Below, one piece after another: positions 1 through 8,362 of a stretch of 64,000 bases of DNA (positions are counted from its first letter, which is position 1; each line of letters begins with the position of its first letter). The notes below the pieces were generated by a model. That model was not told the DNA's origin. It made no database searches and saw nothing but the letters and a program-made list of their open reading frames with translations. The stretch comes from a virus: positions 1 through 64,000 of the IMG/VR virus record IMGVR_UViG_3300032293_001310; one strand, 5' to 3'. A program made the position numbers and the translations under genes.

Positions 1-220
1 GCGGGTCTAGTGGAACTACAGGGTCTAGCGGAACTACCGGAACTAGCGGCTCTAGTGGAACTAGTGGTACTAGCGGCTCCAGTGGAACTACAGGAAGTAG
101 TGGAACTACAGGAACTAGCGGGTCTAGTGGAACTACAGGGTCTAGCGGAACTACCGGAACTAGCGGCTCTAGTGGAACTAGTGGTACTAGCGGCTCCAGT
201 GGAACTACAGGAAGTAGTGG
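1..220 (+). repeat. 117-bp tandem repeat encoding collagen-like Gly-X-Y triplets
   Basis: Positions 1-117 recur from 118. The copies match exactly until about 220, where the second diverges. 117 bp is 39 codons, or 13 Gly-X-Y triplets with X and Y only Ser or Thr. The array is cut by the left edge, so the copy number is unknown. Such coding repeats expand and contract by recombination or slippage, which would change fibre shaft length. Confidence 0.93.
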
Positions 221-3089
221 TACAAGCGGTACAAGCGGAGCATCTGTGGCAGGAGCCTCACCACACTATATACCAAAAGTAAATGGCGCAGGTACTGGAC
301 TAGAAAACAGTGTGATGTATCAATCCGGTACCAACATCGGAGTAAATAAAACTGCGGCAAATTCTTCGTTTGATATACTTGGAAATCTGATCGTTACAGG
401 ATCTGCATTTATAACAAGTTCATTATTTACTAATAATTTGTATCTTCGTCCGTTAGGAACAACTACAGAAAATCCAAAGATATATTTTTCGGGGAGTACA
501 TCATCATCGATAAAACTTGAAGTATTACCTGATGGCGCAATATCATTCATGGGATCCAGTGGGTCATTGTTTGATATAACAGATAGTCTTGTTGGCAGTT
601 TAATGAGCGTCAACGATGCTTCTGGATTGCCTATTCTAGAAGTATTCAGCGATGATCGTGTGATTGCAGGAACATATAATAGAAATACTTTATATGTTAC
701 AGGAAGCAGTGTCGGTATTAGAAAAGTACCAAATTCAACAGCATCTTTGGATGTAAGCGGTAGTGTATTTATTACTGGATCTGTAAACATCACCGGAAGT
801 ACGACTTTCCGTGGAATTGTAAGTTTTGTAAATAATGCATGGAATTTATCAAATGATAATTTTAGCAGATTCTATTTTGCCACAAATGGTAGAACTTATT
901 TTGGTGCGGGGGCTGGATATGAATGGAGAAGTGCGGCAGATAGTACTTTGGCGGTTTTATCAAATACAGGAGAGTTGTCTATTGGTAAAACTACAGCAAA
1001 TGCAAAATTGGACGTTGTTGGTAATGGTATAATAACCGGATCTTTCTTTGTTAGTGGTAGTACCGGAATGGGTGCGACTTCTGTTGTGCGGGGCGTTTTG
1101 CATGTAAACGGAAGTAATTACGGAGAATCGCCAACAATAAATAAATTAATTGTTGTTTCTGACTCGGCGGATGCAGATAAATACATGATATTGGGGTATC
1201 ATTCTTCTCCAGACTGCGGAGTAATTCAAGGATTGCATACAGGAACTGCGTGGAAAAATATATCCTTAAATCCAAACGGAGGATTTGTTGGAATAAGAAA
1301 AACGTCTCCAAATGCCGAGTTTGATGTTAATGGTAATGCAATAATCACTGGATCACTGACGGTTGGGTCTGATAAATCTATAACAACGTTGTATATGGAT
1401 GGTTTATCCGGTTATGGTAGCCGTACTGCAAAAGAATGGGTTACATATACGGACACGAGCACAACCGGAACATGGACCGGAGGCGTTGCTACTACATTCC
1501 ATAATAACGACACAACAAATGGAAATTGGTCTAGAATTGGATTCTCAACATATGAAGGAGCGGGCGGAAATAATGTTGTGTGTGGTGCTATAGGAACGAC
1601 ATTTACAAATCGAACCATTGGTGCGTGGTGTCGTGGAGATCTTGCATTCTTTACCGCACCTGGAAGCGGAGTTGGCGGCATTATTGAAAGAATGCGCATA
1701 ACATATGATGGAAATGTTGGTATTAACAAAACTACACCAAATGCAAGATTAGATGTCAGCGGAAGTGCAATTATTACCGGATCTTTAACTGTACTCAGTG
1801 GTTCTTTAACTGTAATTGATAATACTGGATTCAGAGTTGTTAGATTATCTAATACGGACCAAGCATTGACAATAACCGGCGGAGATGGAAGTGGAATTGC
1901 ATCAATACGTGCAGCATATCAATTAAATCTGGATTCTAGCAATGCAACATATCCAATGACGTTCCAGATTGGTGGATCGGAAAAAGTTAGAATCACTTCG
2001 GGTGGAGATTTTGCTATCAATAAAACGACAGCAAATGCAAAATTGGATGTTAATGGAAATGTGATTGTTACTGGAAGTATAAATGCAACAAGTACGATAT
2101 TGTCCGGTACTTCAGGAAACACTCGCGTAGAAATGGGTCAAAGCGTGGCTCTCCAAGAATTCTATTTAACAGAAGCAAACCCCAGATGGAAGATAAGTAG
2201 AGACATAATTACGGGGGGAGTTGCTGGTATTGCTTTGGGAGACGCCACAAATACTTTGGCGGCAGGGGGTTCTGCGGTTGCTATTCCAGCAACAAGAACT
2301 TTGGCGTTTTATACCAGCAATGCGACAGCATTAACAGAAAGAGTCAGAATAGACAGCAATGGGAATTTTGGTATAGGAACAACGACACCATTATATAAAT
2401 TACAAGTAAACGGAACTATATTCGCGTCTGGTAGTGGATTCTCCAACCCAGCGTCCGAAACTGGATATAGAATAAAATTCTACGATAATGGTGGAATAAA
2501 CAATGACACTGGTATTGGTTTGGACGGCAGTGCAGGTGCCGAAGTAATGTGGTTTAACGCCTTGTCTGGATTTTATTTCAACGTTGGAACAGGTGGAGAA
2601 AAGGTAAGAATTGATAGCAATGGAAATGTCGCTATTAACAAAACGACAGCAAATGCAAAATTGGATGTTAGTGGAAGTGCAGCAATAACTGGATCATTGA
2701 TTGTTACGGGCTCTGCGGTTATTACAGGGTCTGTTTCTGTAAACGGATTATTTACTGCAACTGCCAAGTCCTTCCTGATTGATCACCCGACACTACCAAA
2801 TAAAAAATTACAATACGGTGTTGCCGAAGGTCCAGAACATAGCGTATTTGTTCGTGGTATATCAACCAGTCCTATAATAACATTGCCAGATTATTGGAAA
2901 AATCTTGTAGATGAAAATACTATTACAGTTCAATTGACACCAATCGGAACTTATCAAACCTTGTTCGTAACATATACAAACTCAGAATATGTGCATATAA
3001 GCAATAATAACGGTGGTAGTAATATATATTGTTATTATCTTGTACAAGCAGAACGTAAAGATATACCAAAACTAATAGTGGAGATATAA
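3..3089 (+). CDS. Long tail fibre: collagen-like shaft, beta repeats, C-terminal knob (5' partial)
   Basis: The frame is open from base 3, so the GTG at 246 is internal and the true start lies upstream; 1,028 residues are visible. Residues 1-80 are Gly-Ser/Thr-Ser/Thr triplets, as in collagen-like phage fibres. A block containing SGSLFDITD and GLPILEVFSDDRV follows, then about eight imperfect repeats of the type NKTTANAKLDVNGN..ITGS spaced 80-130 residues apart, typical of beta-structured fibre shafts. The last 110 residues carry KSFLIDHPTLPNKKLQYG and EGPEHSVFVRG, which I recognise as a C-terminal domain common on phage fibres and surface adhesins, possibly a trimerisation or chaperone knob. 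The 16.3-kb gene shares its middle modules. The role as receptor-contacting fibre is inferred from architecture; the attachment site on the virion is unknown. Confidence 0.85.
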   Translation, partial: GSSGTTGSSGTTGTSGSSGTSGTSGSSGTTGSSGTTGTSGSSGTTGSSGTTGTSGSSGTSGTSGSSGTTGSSGTSGTSGASVAGASPHYIPKVNGAGTGLENSVMYQSGTNIGVNKTAANSSFDILGNLIVTGSAFITSSLFTNNLYLRPLGTTTENPKIYFSGSTSSSIKLEVLPDGAISFMGSSGSLFDITDSLVGSLMSVNDASGLPILEVFSDDRVIAGTYNRNTLYVTGSSVGIRKVPNSTASLDVSGSVFITGSVNITGSTTFRGIVSFVNNAWNLSNDNFSRFYFATNGRTYFGAGAGYEWRSAADSTLAVLSNTGELSIGKTTANAKLDVVGNGIITGSFFVSGSTGMGATSVVRGVLHVNGSNYGESPTINKLIVVSDSADADKYMILGYHSSPDCGVIQGLHTGTAWKNISLNPNGGFVGIRKTSPNAEFDVNGNAIITGSLTVGSDKSITTLYMDGLSGYGSRTAKEWVTYTDTSTTGTWTGGVATTFHNNDTTNGNWSRIGFSTYEGAGGNNVVCGAIGTTFTNRTIGAWCRGDLAFFTAPGSGVGGIIERMRITYDGNVGINKTTPNARLDVSGSAIITGSLTVLSGSLTVIDNTGFRVVRLSNTDQALTITGGDGSGIASIRAAYQLNLDSSNATYPMTFQIGGSEKVRITSGGDFAINKTTANAKLDVNGNVIVTGSINATSTILSGTSGNTRVEMGQSVALQEFYLTEANPRWKISRDIITGGVAGIALGDATNTLAAGGSAVAIPATRTLAFYTSNATALTERVRIDSNGNFGIGTTTPLYKLQVNGTIFASGSGFSNPASETGYRIKFYDNGGINNDTGIGLDGSAGAEVMWFNALSGFYFNVGTGGEKVRIDSNGNVAINKTTANAKLDVSGSAAITGSLIVTGSAVITGSVSVNGLFTATAKSFLIDHPTLPNKKLQYGVAEGPEHSVFVRGISTSPIITLPDYWKNLVDENTITVQLTPIGTYQTLFVTYTNSEYVHISNNNGGSNIYCYYLVQAERKDIPKLIVEI

Positions 3090-3095
3090 AATGTT

Positions 3096-3815
3096 ATGGC
3101 ACTTCGCTATTCACCTAGAATTGTTACTGACGGATTAGTGATGTATATTGATGCGGTTGGTACAAAATCATATCCCGGCAGCGGGACTACGATGAATGAT
3201 TTAAGTGGAAATGGAAATAGCGCAACGTTGACACTTGGTCCAGTTTGGACAGGAACAAACGGAGGGTGTATATCATTTGATAATTCCGATGACTATATAC
3301 AAATAAATAATTTAAATTTAGAAACGTTGGGGGCTACAAGAAATTTTACTATAATGTTTGGTGCAAAGAAAACTGCATACGGAGTTGGAGGAAATAATAC
3401 CGGAGATTCGCGTTTACTGGCTGCATCTGAAAATGGATTTAATCAGGGATGGAGAATCTTCGAAAATAGTACAGGAACTCCCGGCAATGCATTTACTGGT
3501 CCACAAAGTTATACTTTCGGGTCTCCGTCAATAAGTACATCACTGACAGTAGTAGATTCTGCTTCTAATCGGTTTGCTATTTGTGCGTTTTCTCAAAACG
3601 GTACAGCAGCATACGGTTTTTTGAACGGATCATCAAACACCGCGACGTTTGGTACATATGCGGCAGGCACAAACTCGTCCAAAATAGGTCAAGTGGGAAA
3701 TGGAGTTGGTGCATTTGGAGGACTTTTGTCATTTATGCAAATATATAATAGGGCATTATCAACAAAAGAAATACTTCAAAATTACAATGTACTTAAAGGA
3801 AGGTTTGGTTTATGA
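3096..3815 (+). CDS. LamG/concanavalin-like fibre protein, array member 1
   Basis: This 239-residue protein has the array's framework: an N-terminal PRIVTDGLVMYIDA strand, SYPGSGTTMNDLSGNGN, a central FDNSDDYIQ segment and a C-terminal YNRALSTKEILQNYN ending KGRFGL. These are the marks of the LamG_3/concanavalin A-like beta sandwich, usually a carbohydrate- or surface-binding fold. It starts 6 bp after the fibre gene. Its last codons supply an AAAGGAAGG Shine-Dalgarno for the next gene, which overlaps it by 4 bp. No signal peptide is present, as expected for a virion protein. The ligand cannot be read from sequence. Confidence 0.82.
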   Translation: MALRYSPRIVTDGLVMYIDAVGTKSYPGSGTTMNDLSGNGNSATLTLGPVWTGTNGGCISFDNSDDYIQINNLNLETLGATRNFTIMFGAKKTAYGVGGNNTGDSRLLAASENGFNQGWRIFENSTGTPGNAFTGPQSYTFGSPSISTSLTVVDSASNRFAICAFSQNGTAAYGFLNGSSNTATFGTYAAGTNSSKIGQVGNGVGAFGGLLSFMQIYNRALSTKEILQNYNVLKGRFGL

Positions 3816-4534
3816 GTTATAGTGCAGGACCAAGAGCAACTTATAACGGACTAATATGTTCGCTGGATATCCGTAATACAAAAAGTTTTGTTAATGGAAG
3901 CAGCGTGGCGATTGATTTGTCTGGAAATAATAATAACGGAACAACGTACAACGGTCCAATTTTTTTAGAAAATAGTGGTAGTTTACTGTTTGATGGAACA
4001 AACGAATATATTGGAATAACATCTCCCAATGATAAATTTTCGTGGACACCGTCTTCCGGTTCTACGTTGAATTTTATGAGTACAGAAATATGGATAAAAA
4101 CCTTAGATTCTACCGGTAGAATTTTTTCTAAACCTTGGAATGGCAGTGGAGAATATAATTATTGGGTAGATGGTAGTGGATGGAGTGCAACGGTAAGTAG
4201 TTCTGGATATACTTTACCCTGTAGCACATTCGCAACAGGAAAATGGGAGCATTTTATTTATACACTAAGCCCTATTTCGTTGACTGTGTATAAAAACGGG
4301 AAACTGGATGCCGGTCCAACGTCTCACGGAATTACTGGCAACACTCCTGCATATGGAAACAACGGAAATGATTTGGCTGTAATGACTTTATATCCGTATG
4401 GCGCGGGTTCTTGGAATTATCCAACCCATGCTATTAATGGAGAATTGGGGATGTTTAGAGTATATAACCGAGTATTAACTGCCAGCGAAATACTAAAAAA
4501 TTATAGCATAACAAAAGGAAGGTTTGGGTATTGA
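3812..4534 (+). CDS. LamG/concanavalin-like fibre protein, array member 2
   Basis: A 240-residue paralogue of member 1. It has the FDGTNEYIGI core strand and the VYNRVLTASEILKNY C-terminal helix, and ends KGRFGY rather than FGL. Its N-terminus (PRATYNGLICSLDI) is among the more divergent of the array. A Trp/Gly/Tyr-rich central loop around residues 110-130 is the kind of variable region that could hold a binding surface. Start ATG overlaps the previous stop (ATGA). A virion surface role is inferred from the array. Confidence 0.8.
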   Translation: MSYSAGPRATYNGLICSLDIRNTKSFVNGSSVAIDLSGNNNNGTTYNGPIFLENSGSLLFDGTNEYIGITSPNDKFSWTPSSGSTLNFMSTEIWIKTLDSTGRIFSKPWNGSGEYNYWVDGSGWSATVSSSGYTLPCSTFATGKWEHFIYTLSPISLTVYKNGKLDAGPTSHGITGNTPAYGNNGNDLAVMTLYPYGAGSWNYPTHAINGELGMFRVYNRVLTASEILKNYSITKGRFGY

Positions 4535-4535
4535 T

Positions 4536-5768
4536 ATGAGTATCGCGACACCAGGTAGAGGCATAGATTCGGGGTCCGTATTCTTATTTGATACGTACAA
4601 CAATAAAAGTTATAGAGGAGAGCCAACAACAAACCTAGTTCAACAAATTTCTAATTATACGGGTACAAATTACGCCTCCAGCACAGAATGGTCATCCGAT
4701 CCAACAAGATTTTCAAAAACATATAACTCTACAATCGATACTCCGATAGGTACTGGTGCTACTTTGTGCACAGAAAGTGGGACTGCTGGGTTTCATCATT
4801 TAAGTACATTGGGAGGTAGCGGAGAAAATGCGTCACATTCCATATCTTGTTACGTGTGTCCGTTGAGTAGTATTACAAATTTTACTATTGGAATGTTAAA
4901 TGACACTTCAAATCAAGTAACATTTAATTTAAATACCAGAGAAATTACATACGGTGGAGGTATTTCAAATAGAAATGCTTTTTGCAATGAAGTGCCGGGA
5001 TATACAGGATGGTTACGAGTTGGAGCAAATATTGAAGGTCGTTTTGGTGGCTGGGTGGGATGTGTAGGATTATCTACAGGCACTTCATACACTCCATCTA
5101 CACCATATAAATCATTTTATATAACCGGACTACAATACGAATATAAAGATCATTGTACGCCATATGTATTTGGTAGTAGATCAAATACGCAAGGATTGAT
5201 TGATCTGGAATCAAACAAATATTCAATTGACTTAACAAACGCCACTTTCAATAAAAACGCAGAAATAATATTCAACAATAGCAGTTATTACACGGTTTCC
5301 GAGATCGGTGCTCTGACTCGATTTAGTGTAGAAACGTGGTTTAGACCAGCAAATCAACCATCAAATTATGGCGCAATAGTTTCGTCAGTATATCCAGGCA
5401 CCAATTCTTCTGTAAATTTTAAAATCGGCTTCAACGCAAGCAGCGAAATAAATGGGGGTACATATAATGCTACGGATGGTTGGAAAACAACACCATCTAC
5501 TCCTACAACATTACTTGCTTGGCATCATTTCGTTTTTACATATGACGGTGCAAATTTGACATTATATAAAAATGGAGCATCCGTTGGATCGACTGCATAT
5601 ACAGGCACTCCTCAGTCTGGTGGAGATGGTATAAGAATAGGTAGACGATGGGATACTACAGATTATGTATCTGGTAGTATAGATTATGTAAGAATATATA
5701 ATCGCGCATTATCTGGTACAGAAGTGTTAAAGTCGTTTAATCGAGTCAAATCCAGATATGGATTATAG
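4536..5768 (+). CDS. Two-domain fibre protein: N-terminal beta domain plus LamG domain
   Basis: I start it at the ATG at 4536, 1 bp after the previous stop, rather than the in-frame TTG at 4524. At 410 residues it is the longest but one of the array. Roughly residues 1-215 form an extra domain containing TNLVQQISNYTGTNY and a TEWSSDP motif, resembling carbohydrate-binding modules found before LamG domains. From about residue 220 a normal LamG unit follows (TLYKNGASVG, YNRALSGTEVLKSFN) ending KSRYGL. The next gene is 32 bp away, and here the terminal codons do not form a Shine-Dalgarno. Confidence 0.78.
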   Translation: MSIATPGRGIDSGSVFLFDTYNNKSYRGEPTTNLVQQISNYTGTNYASSTEWSSDPTRFSKTYNSTIDTPIGTGATLCTESGTAGFHHLSTLGGSGENASHSISCYVCPLSSITNFTIGMLNDTSNQVTFNLNTREITYGGGISNRNAFCNEVPGYTGWLRVGANIEGRFGGWVGCVGLSTGTSYTPSTPYKSFYITGLQYEYKDHCTPYVFGSRSNTQGLIDLESNKYSIDLTNATFNKNAEIIFNNSSYYTVSEIGALTRFSVETWFRPANQPSNYGAIVSSVYPGTNSSVNFKIGFNASSEINGGTYNATDGWKTTPSTPTTLLAWHHFVFTYDGANLTLYKNGASVGSTAYTGTPQSGGDGIRIGRRWDTTDYVSGSIDYVRIYNRALSGTEVLKSFNRVKSRYGL

Positions 5769-5800
5769 TTATATGTATATAATTAGATTATAATAACTCT

Positions 5801-6598
5801 ATGTCAACGCGATTTGGTCCATTACCAGCATCCGCAAGAAAAGACGGCAGTTCCGCAGCAAATGCCGCTCTTAGTGCACAATCAATACAATATTTTTATC
5901 CAGGTTCGACTGATGGAGTTTATTGGATAAATTTACCTACCGTTGGTCCTACACAAACATATTGTATAATGACAAGTTCGTTTGATGGCGGGGGATGGAT
6001 GCTTGCACTAAAAGCAAATACAGGATCTGTACAGTTCGGTTATACTTCAAGTTATTGGACAGCGTCGAATAATCTTAATACTTCTTCGTTAAACAGGAAT
6101 CCAGGAAATGCCAAATTTGATTGTATGAATTATTTCGGGGCAAAAGATATGATGGCAATTTGGCCAGATATTACAACTGGAACCGGTGGTAGTATACCCG
6201 GTAGAGGCGTATGGACGTGGCTACAAAATGGCTTTTATGGTGGAGCAGAGATTACGCCAACTACTTTTTTCAATACCGTAGATAGATATTTTATAAGAGA
6301 CGCAAAATTATTTTCTGGGTGGGCGAGTGGTATATTTTCCAGCCAAACAGATGTTAGGTTTTATGGATTTAATTATAGAAATAATCCAGGTACGGCACGA
6401 ACTAGGTGGGGATTTGGGTGGAATGAAAATGGAGGAGGACTATATCCCAATGGAAACATGGATAGCGATGATGTTAGTGGCGGAATAGGTATGATGCCGG
6501 GAACGTGGCAAGGTTATTCTGCTGGTGATAGAATTAGTTGTTGTCAGGATTCTACAGGAATAAACAGAGCAGCAAGAGTGGAGATATACATAAGATGA
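5801..6598 (+). CDS. Fibrinogen-like/intelectin-like surface lectin
   Basis: This 265-residue protein is not a LamG paralogue. Residues 32-70 read DGVYWINL..YCIMTS..DGGGWMLA, matching the N-terminal signature of fibrinogen-related domains (DGxYxI, YCxM, GGGW). The C-terminal third, with GFGWNENGGGLYPNG, a CC pair near ISCCQDS and a final AARVEIYIR, resembles intelectins, which bind exocyclic 1,2-diols of microbial glycans through Ca2+ (family knowledge). A receptor-binding role for the phage is inferred. It sits inside the LamG array and overlaps the next small gene by ATGA. Confidence 0.7.
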   Translation: MSTRFGPLPASARKDGSSAANAALSAQSIQYFYPGSTDGVYWINLPTVGPTQTYCIMTSSFDGGGWMLALKANTGSVQFGYTSSYWTASNNLNTSSLNRNPGNAKFDCMNYFGAKDMMAIWPDITTGTGGSIPGRGVWTWLQNGFYGGAEITPTTFFNTVDRYFIRDAKLFSGWASGIFSSQTDVRFYGFNYRNNPGTARTRWGFGWNENGGGLYPNGNMDSDDVSGGIGMMPGTWQGYSAGDRISCCQDSTGINRAARVEIYIR

Positions 6599-6870
6599 TA
6601 TACGATGAGCCAAAATATTTACATTTTGCTAGAAAACTAACCAATTCTAGTTATTCCGAAGTTGCGTCCTTTGCGTCAATTGTTTCAGACAACATTGGAT
6701 TATTATACAATGGAACGCTTACTATGGAACAATTTGATGATGGTATATTTATTGATGTACCGACTGGATTAAGTGAAGAAGAAACTTTAGAGAGAAACAG
6801 TATCAACTATATAAAGCAATGTGTTATATGGGGATTAGCAGCACCGGAGACAAGTTCATATGAGTTATAA
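6595..6870 (+). CDS. Small uncharacterised protein between fibre genes
   Basis: It encodes 91 residues from an ATG overlapping the previous stop; the upstream in-frame TTG at 6538 is rejected because it lies inside the fibrinogen-like gene. The protein is acidic and looks helical, with LTMEQFDDGIF and SEEETLERNSINYIKQ segments, and has no membrane segment or recognised motif. Its last 11 bp overlap the next LamG gene, so the two are probably translated together. A small assembly or chaperone function for the fibres would fit the location but is a guess. Confidence 0.6.
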   Translation: MIYDEPKYLHFARKLTNSSYSEVASFASIVSDNIGLLYNGTLTMEQFDDGIFIDVPTGLSEEETLERNSINYIKQCVIWGLAAPETSSYEL

Positions 6871-7558
6871 TTCAGGAGGCAGAATAGTTTCAGATGGCTT
6901 GGTAATGTACCTTGATGCGGCTAACAGAAAAAGTTTTGTTAGTGGAAGCAGTACTTGGTTTGATTTAAGTAGAAATAACAATTCTGGGTCTCTTAATAAC
7001 ACACCAACCTTTAGTACCGATGCAAAGGGGTCTATTCTATTTGATGGTACCAATGAATCTGTTTCCAGAGCATCGGTAAATGTTTCTTATTTGACAGTAG
7101 ATGTGTGGGCAAAATGGACTCAATTTTTTTCCGATCCAAACGGTCACGCTTTAATTTCTAATTCAGACAGTGATAGTGGCGATCCAATAAATGGTTACTT
7201 GTTGTATCAAGCAACTGGTGCTCCGTACAATAGAGTCCAAGCATTTGTTTATGGAAGTTCATTGACTGTGCTAACTTCTGTTAGTACATTGAGTACTGGT
7301 GTCTGGTATAATATAACTTTCACATATGACGGAAGTGCAACAAGATTATATTTAAATGGAAGGCTAGATACAGGATCTAATGTCGCTGTTGGAACAATTG
7401 CTGCATCTTCTGCAAATTTTCTTATCGGATCTACATATACTGCTGGTAATTCTGCATTTTCTGGCAATGTTTCTAATATAAAATTATACAATCGGGCATT
7501 ATCCGCAACGGAAATACTGAACAACTATAACGTAACAAAGAAAAGGTTTGGATTATGA
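6860..7558 (+). CDS. LamG/concanavalin-like fibre protein, array member 4
   Basis: A 232-residue LamG paralogue: GRIVSDGLVMYLDAANRKS at residues 7-25, FDGTNESVSR, LYLNGRLDTGSN, and YNRALSATEILNNYN ending KKRFGL. It overlaps the small upstream gene by 11 bp, with a GGAG upstream for ribosome binding. Its end (AAGAAAAGG then TTTGGATTATGA) gives a weaker ribosome-binding site for the next overlapping gene. Confidence 0.82.
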   Translation: MSYNSGGRIVSDGLVMYLDAANRKSFVSGSSTWFDLSRNNNSGSLNNTPTFSTDAKGSILFDGTNESVSRASVNVSYLTVDVWAKWTQFFSDPNGHALISNSDSDSGDPINGYLLYQATGAPYNRVQAFVYGSSLTVLTSVSTLSTGVWYNITFTYDGSATRLYLNGRLDTGSNVAVGTIAASSANFLIGSTYTAGNSAFSGNVSNIKLYNRALSATEILNNYNVTKKRFGL

Positions 7559-8334
7559 GTGCATATGGAGTAGCAGCAGGTCTTGGTAGAATATCACAAA
7601 GTGGATTACAACTGTATTTGGACTCAAAAAATACTAAGAGTTATCCAGGCAGCGGCGCTACGTGGGTTGATCTAAGTGGAAACGCGAGAAATTTTACATT
7701 ATCTAATCCATCGTATTATTCATTTGAAACTTCCAGTAAGTCTATAAAATTTTCAAGAACAATGCCACCAACCGCAGAAAATGGTGGATATGCGGATGTT
7801 ACTGTGGCGGGCAGTTTGGCTTCTGGTACTTATTTATATGGAAATCATACAACAGAAATTTGGGCAAAAATAAATAATTCAAGTCCGACAAATCACGATG
7901 CCACGGAAACTTTCAGCGCACTATTAGTTTATCGCGGATATCATTCAATGTTTTTGTATAATACTTCAAGTTTAACTTATACAATATGGAATTCAACATC
8001 CAACGAAGTATTATCTCCAAGCGCATCAATTGGACTGTCAAATACAAATATTATCATCGGTTCTTGGTTTTACGCATCTGTTGTAAGAAGTGGAAATACT
8101 TTAACTACATATATAAATGGAATACCATTAGGGTCTAGTTCATTCACAGCCCCCATCGTCAATACACAAGTAACCAGCAATGTGCGAATAGCAATAGCAA
8201 GCAATATAGGAAATCAATATACAGGAAATGCAGATTGTAATGTTTCTGTTGTGCGAATGTATAATAGAGCACTATCCGCTACAGAAATTTTTCAAAGTTA
8301 TAACGTAGAAAAGAAGCGGTTTGGGCTATCATAA
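7555..8334 (+). CDS. LamG/concanavalin-like fibre protein, array member 5
   Basis: A 259-residue paralogue with a slightly extended N-terminus before SGLQLYLDSKNTKSYPG. It has the usual WVDLSGNARNFTLSNP turn, a TYINGIPLGSS strand and MYNRALSATEIFQSYN, and ends KKRFGLS. It starts by ATGA overlap. The following gene is 28 bp away and not coupled. Here the KKRFGL codons read AAGAAGCGG, no longer a good Shine-Dalgarno. Confidence 0.8.
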   Translation: MSAYGVAAGLGRISQSGLQLYLDSKNTKSYPGSGATWVDLSGNARNFTLSNPSYYSFETSSKSIKFSRTMPPTAENGGYADVTVAGSLASGTYLYGNHTTEIWAKINNSSPTNHDATETFSALLVYRGYHSMFLYNTSSLTYTIWNSTSNEVLSPSASIGLSNTNIIIGSWFYASVVRSGNTLTTYINGIPLGSSSFTAPIVNTQVTSNVRIAIASNIGNQYTGNADCNVSVVRMYNRALSATEIFQSYNVEKKRFGLS

Positions 8335-8362
8335 AAAGTGTATATATACAATAGTTATATAT

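Noticed and set aside
246-248. GTG start for the first fibre
   Set aside because: The frame is open to the window edge with collagen triplets directly continuous into it, so this GTG is internal.
10-282. Leu/Glu/Ala-rich 90-residue reading in the collagen repeat
   Set aside because: It is the +1 frame of the Gly-Ser/Thr repeat; the repeat period (multiple of 3) keeps every frame open. The Gly frame continues into the fibre.
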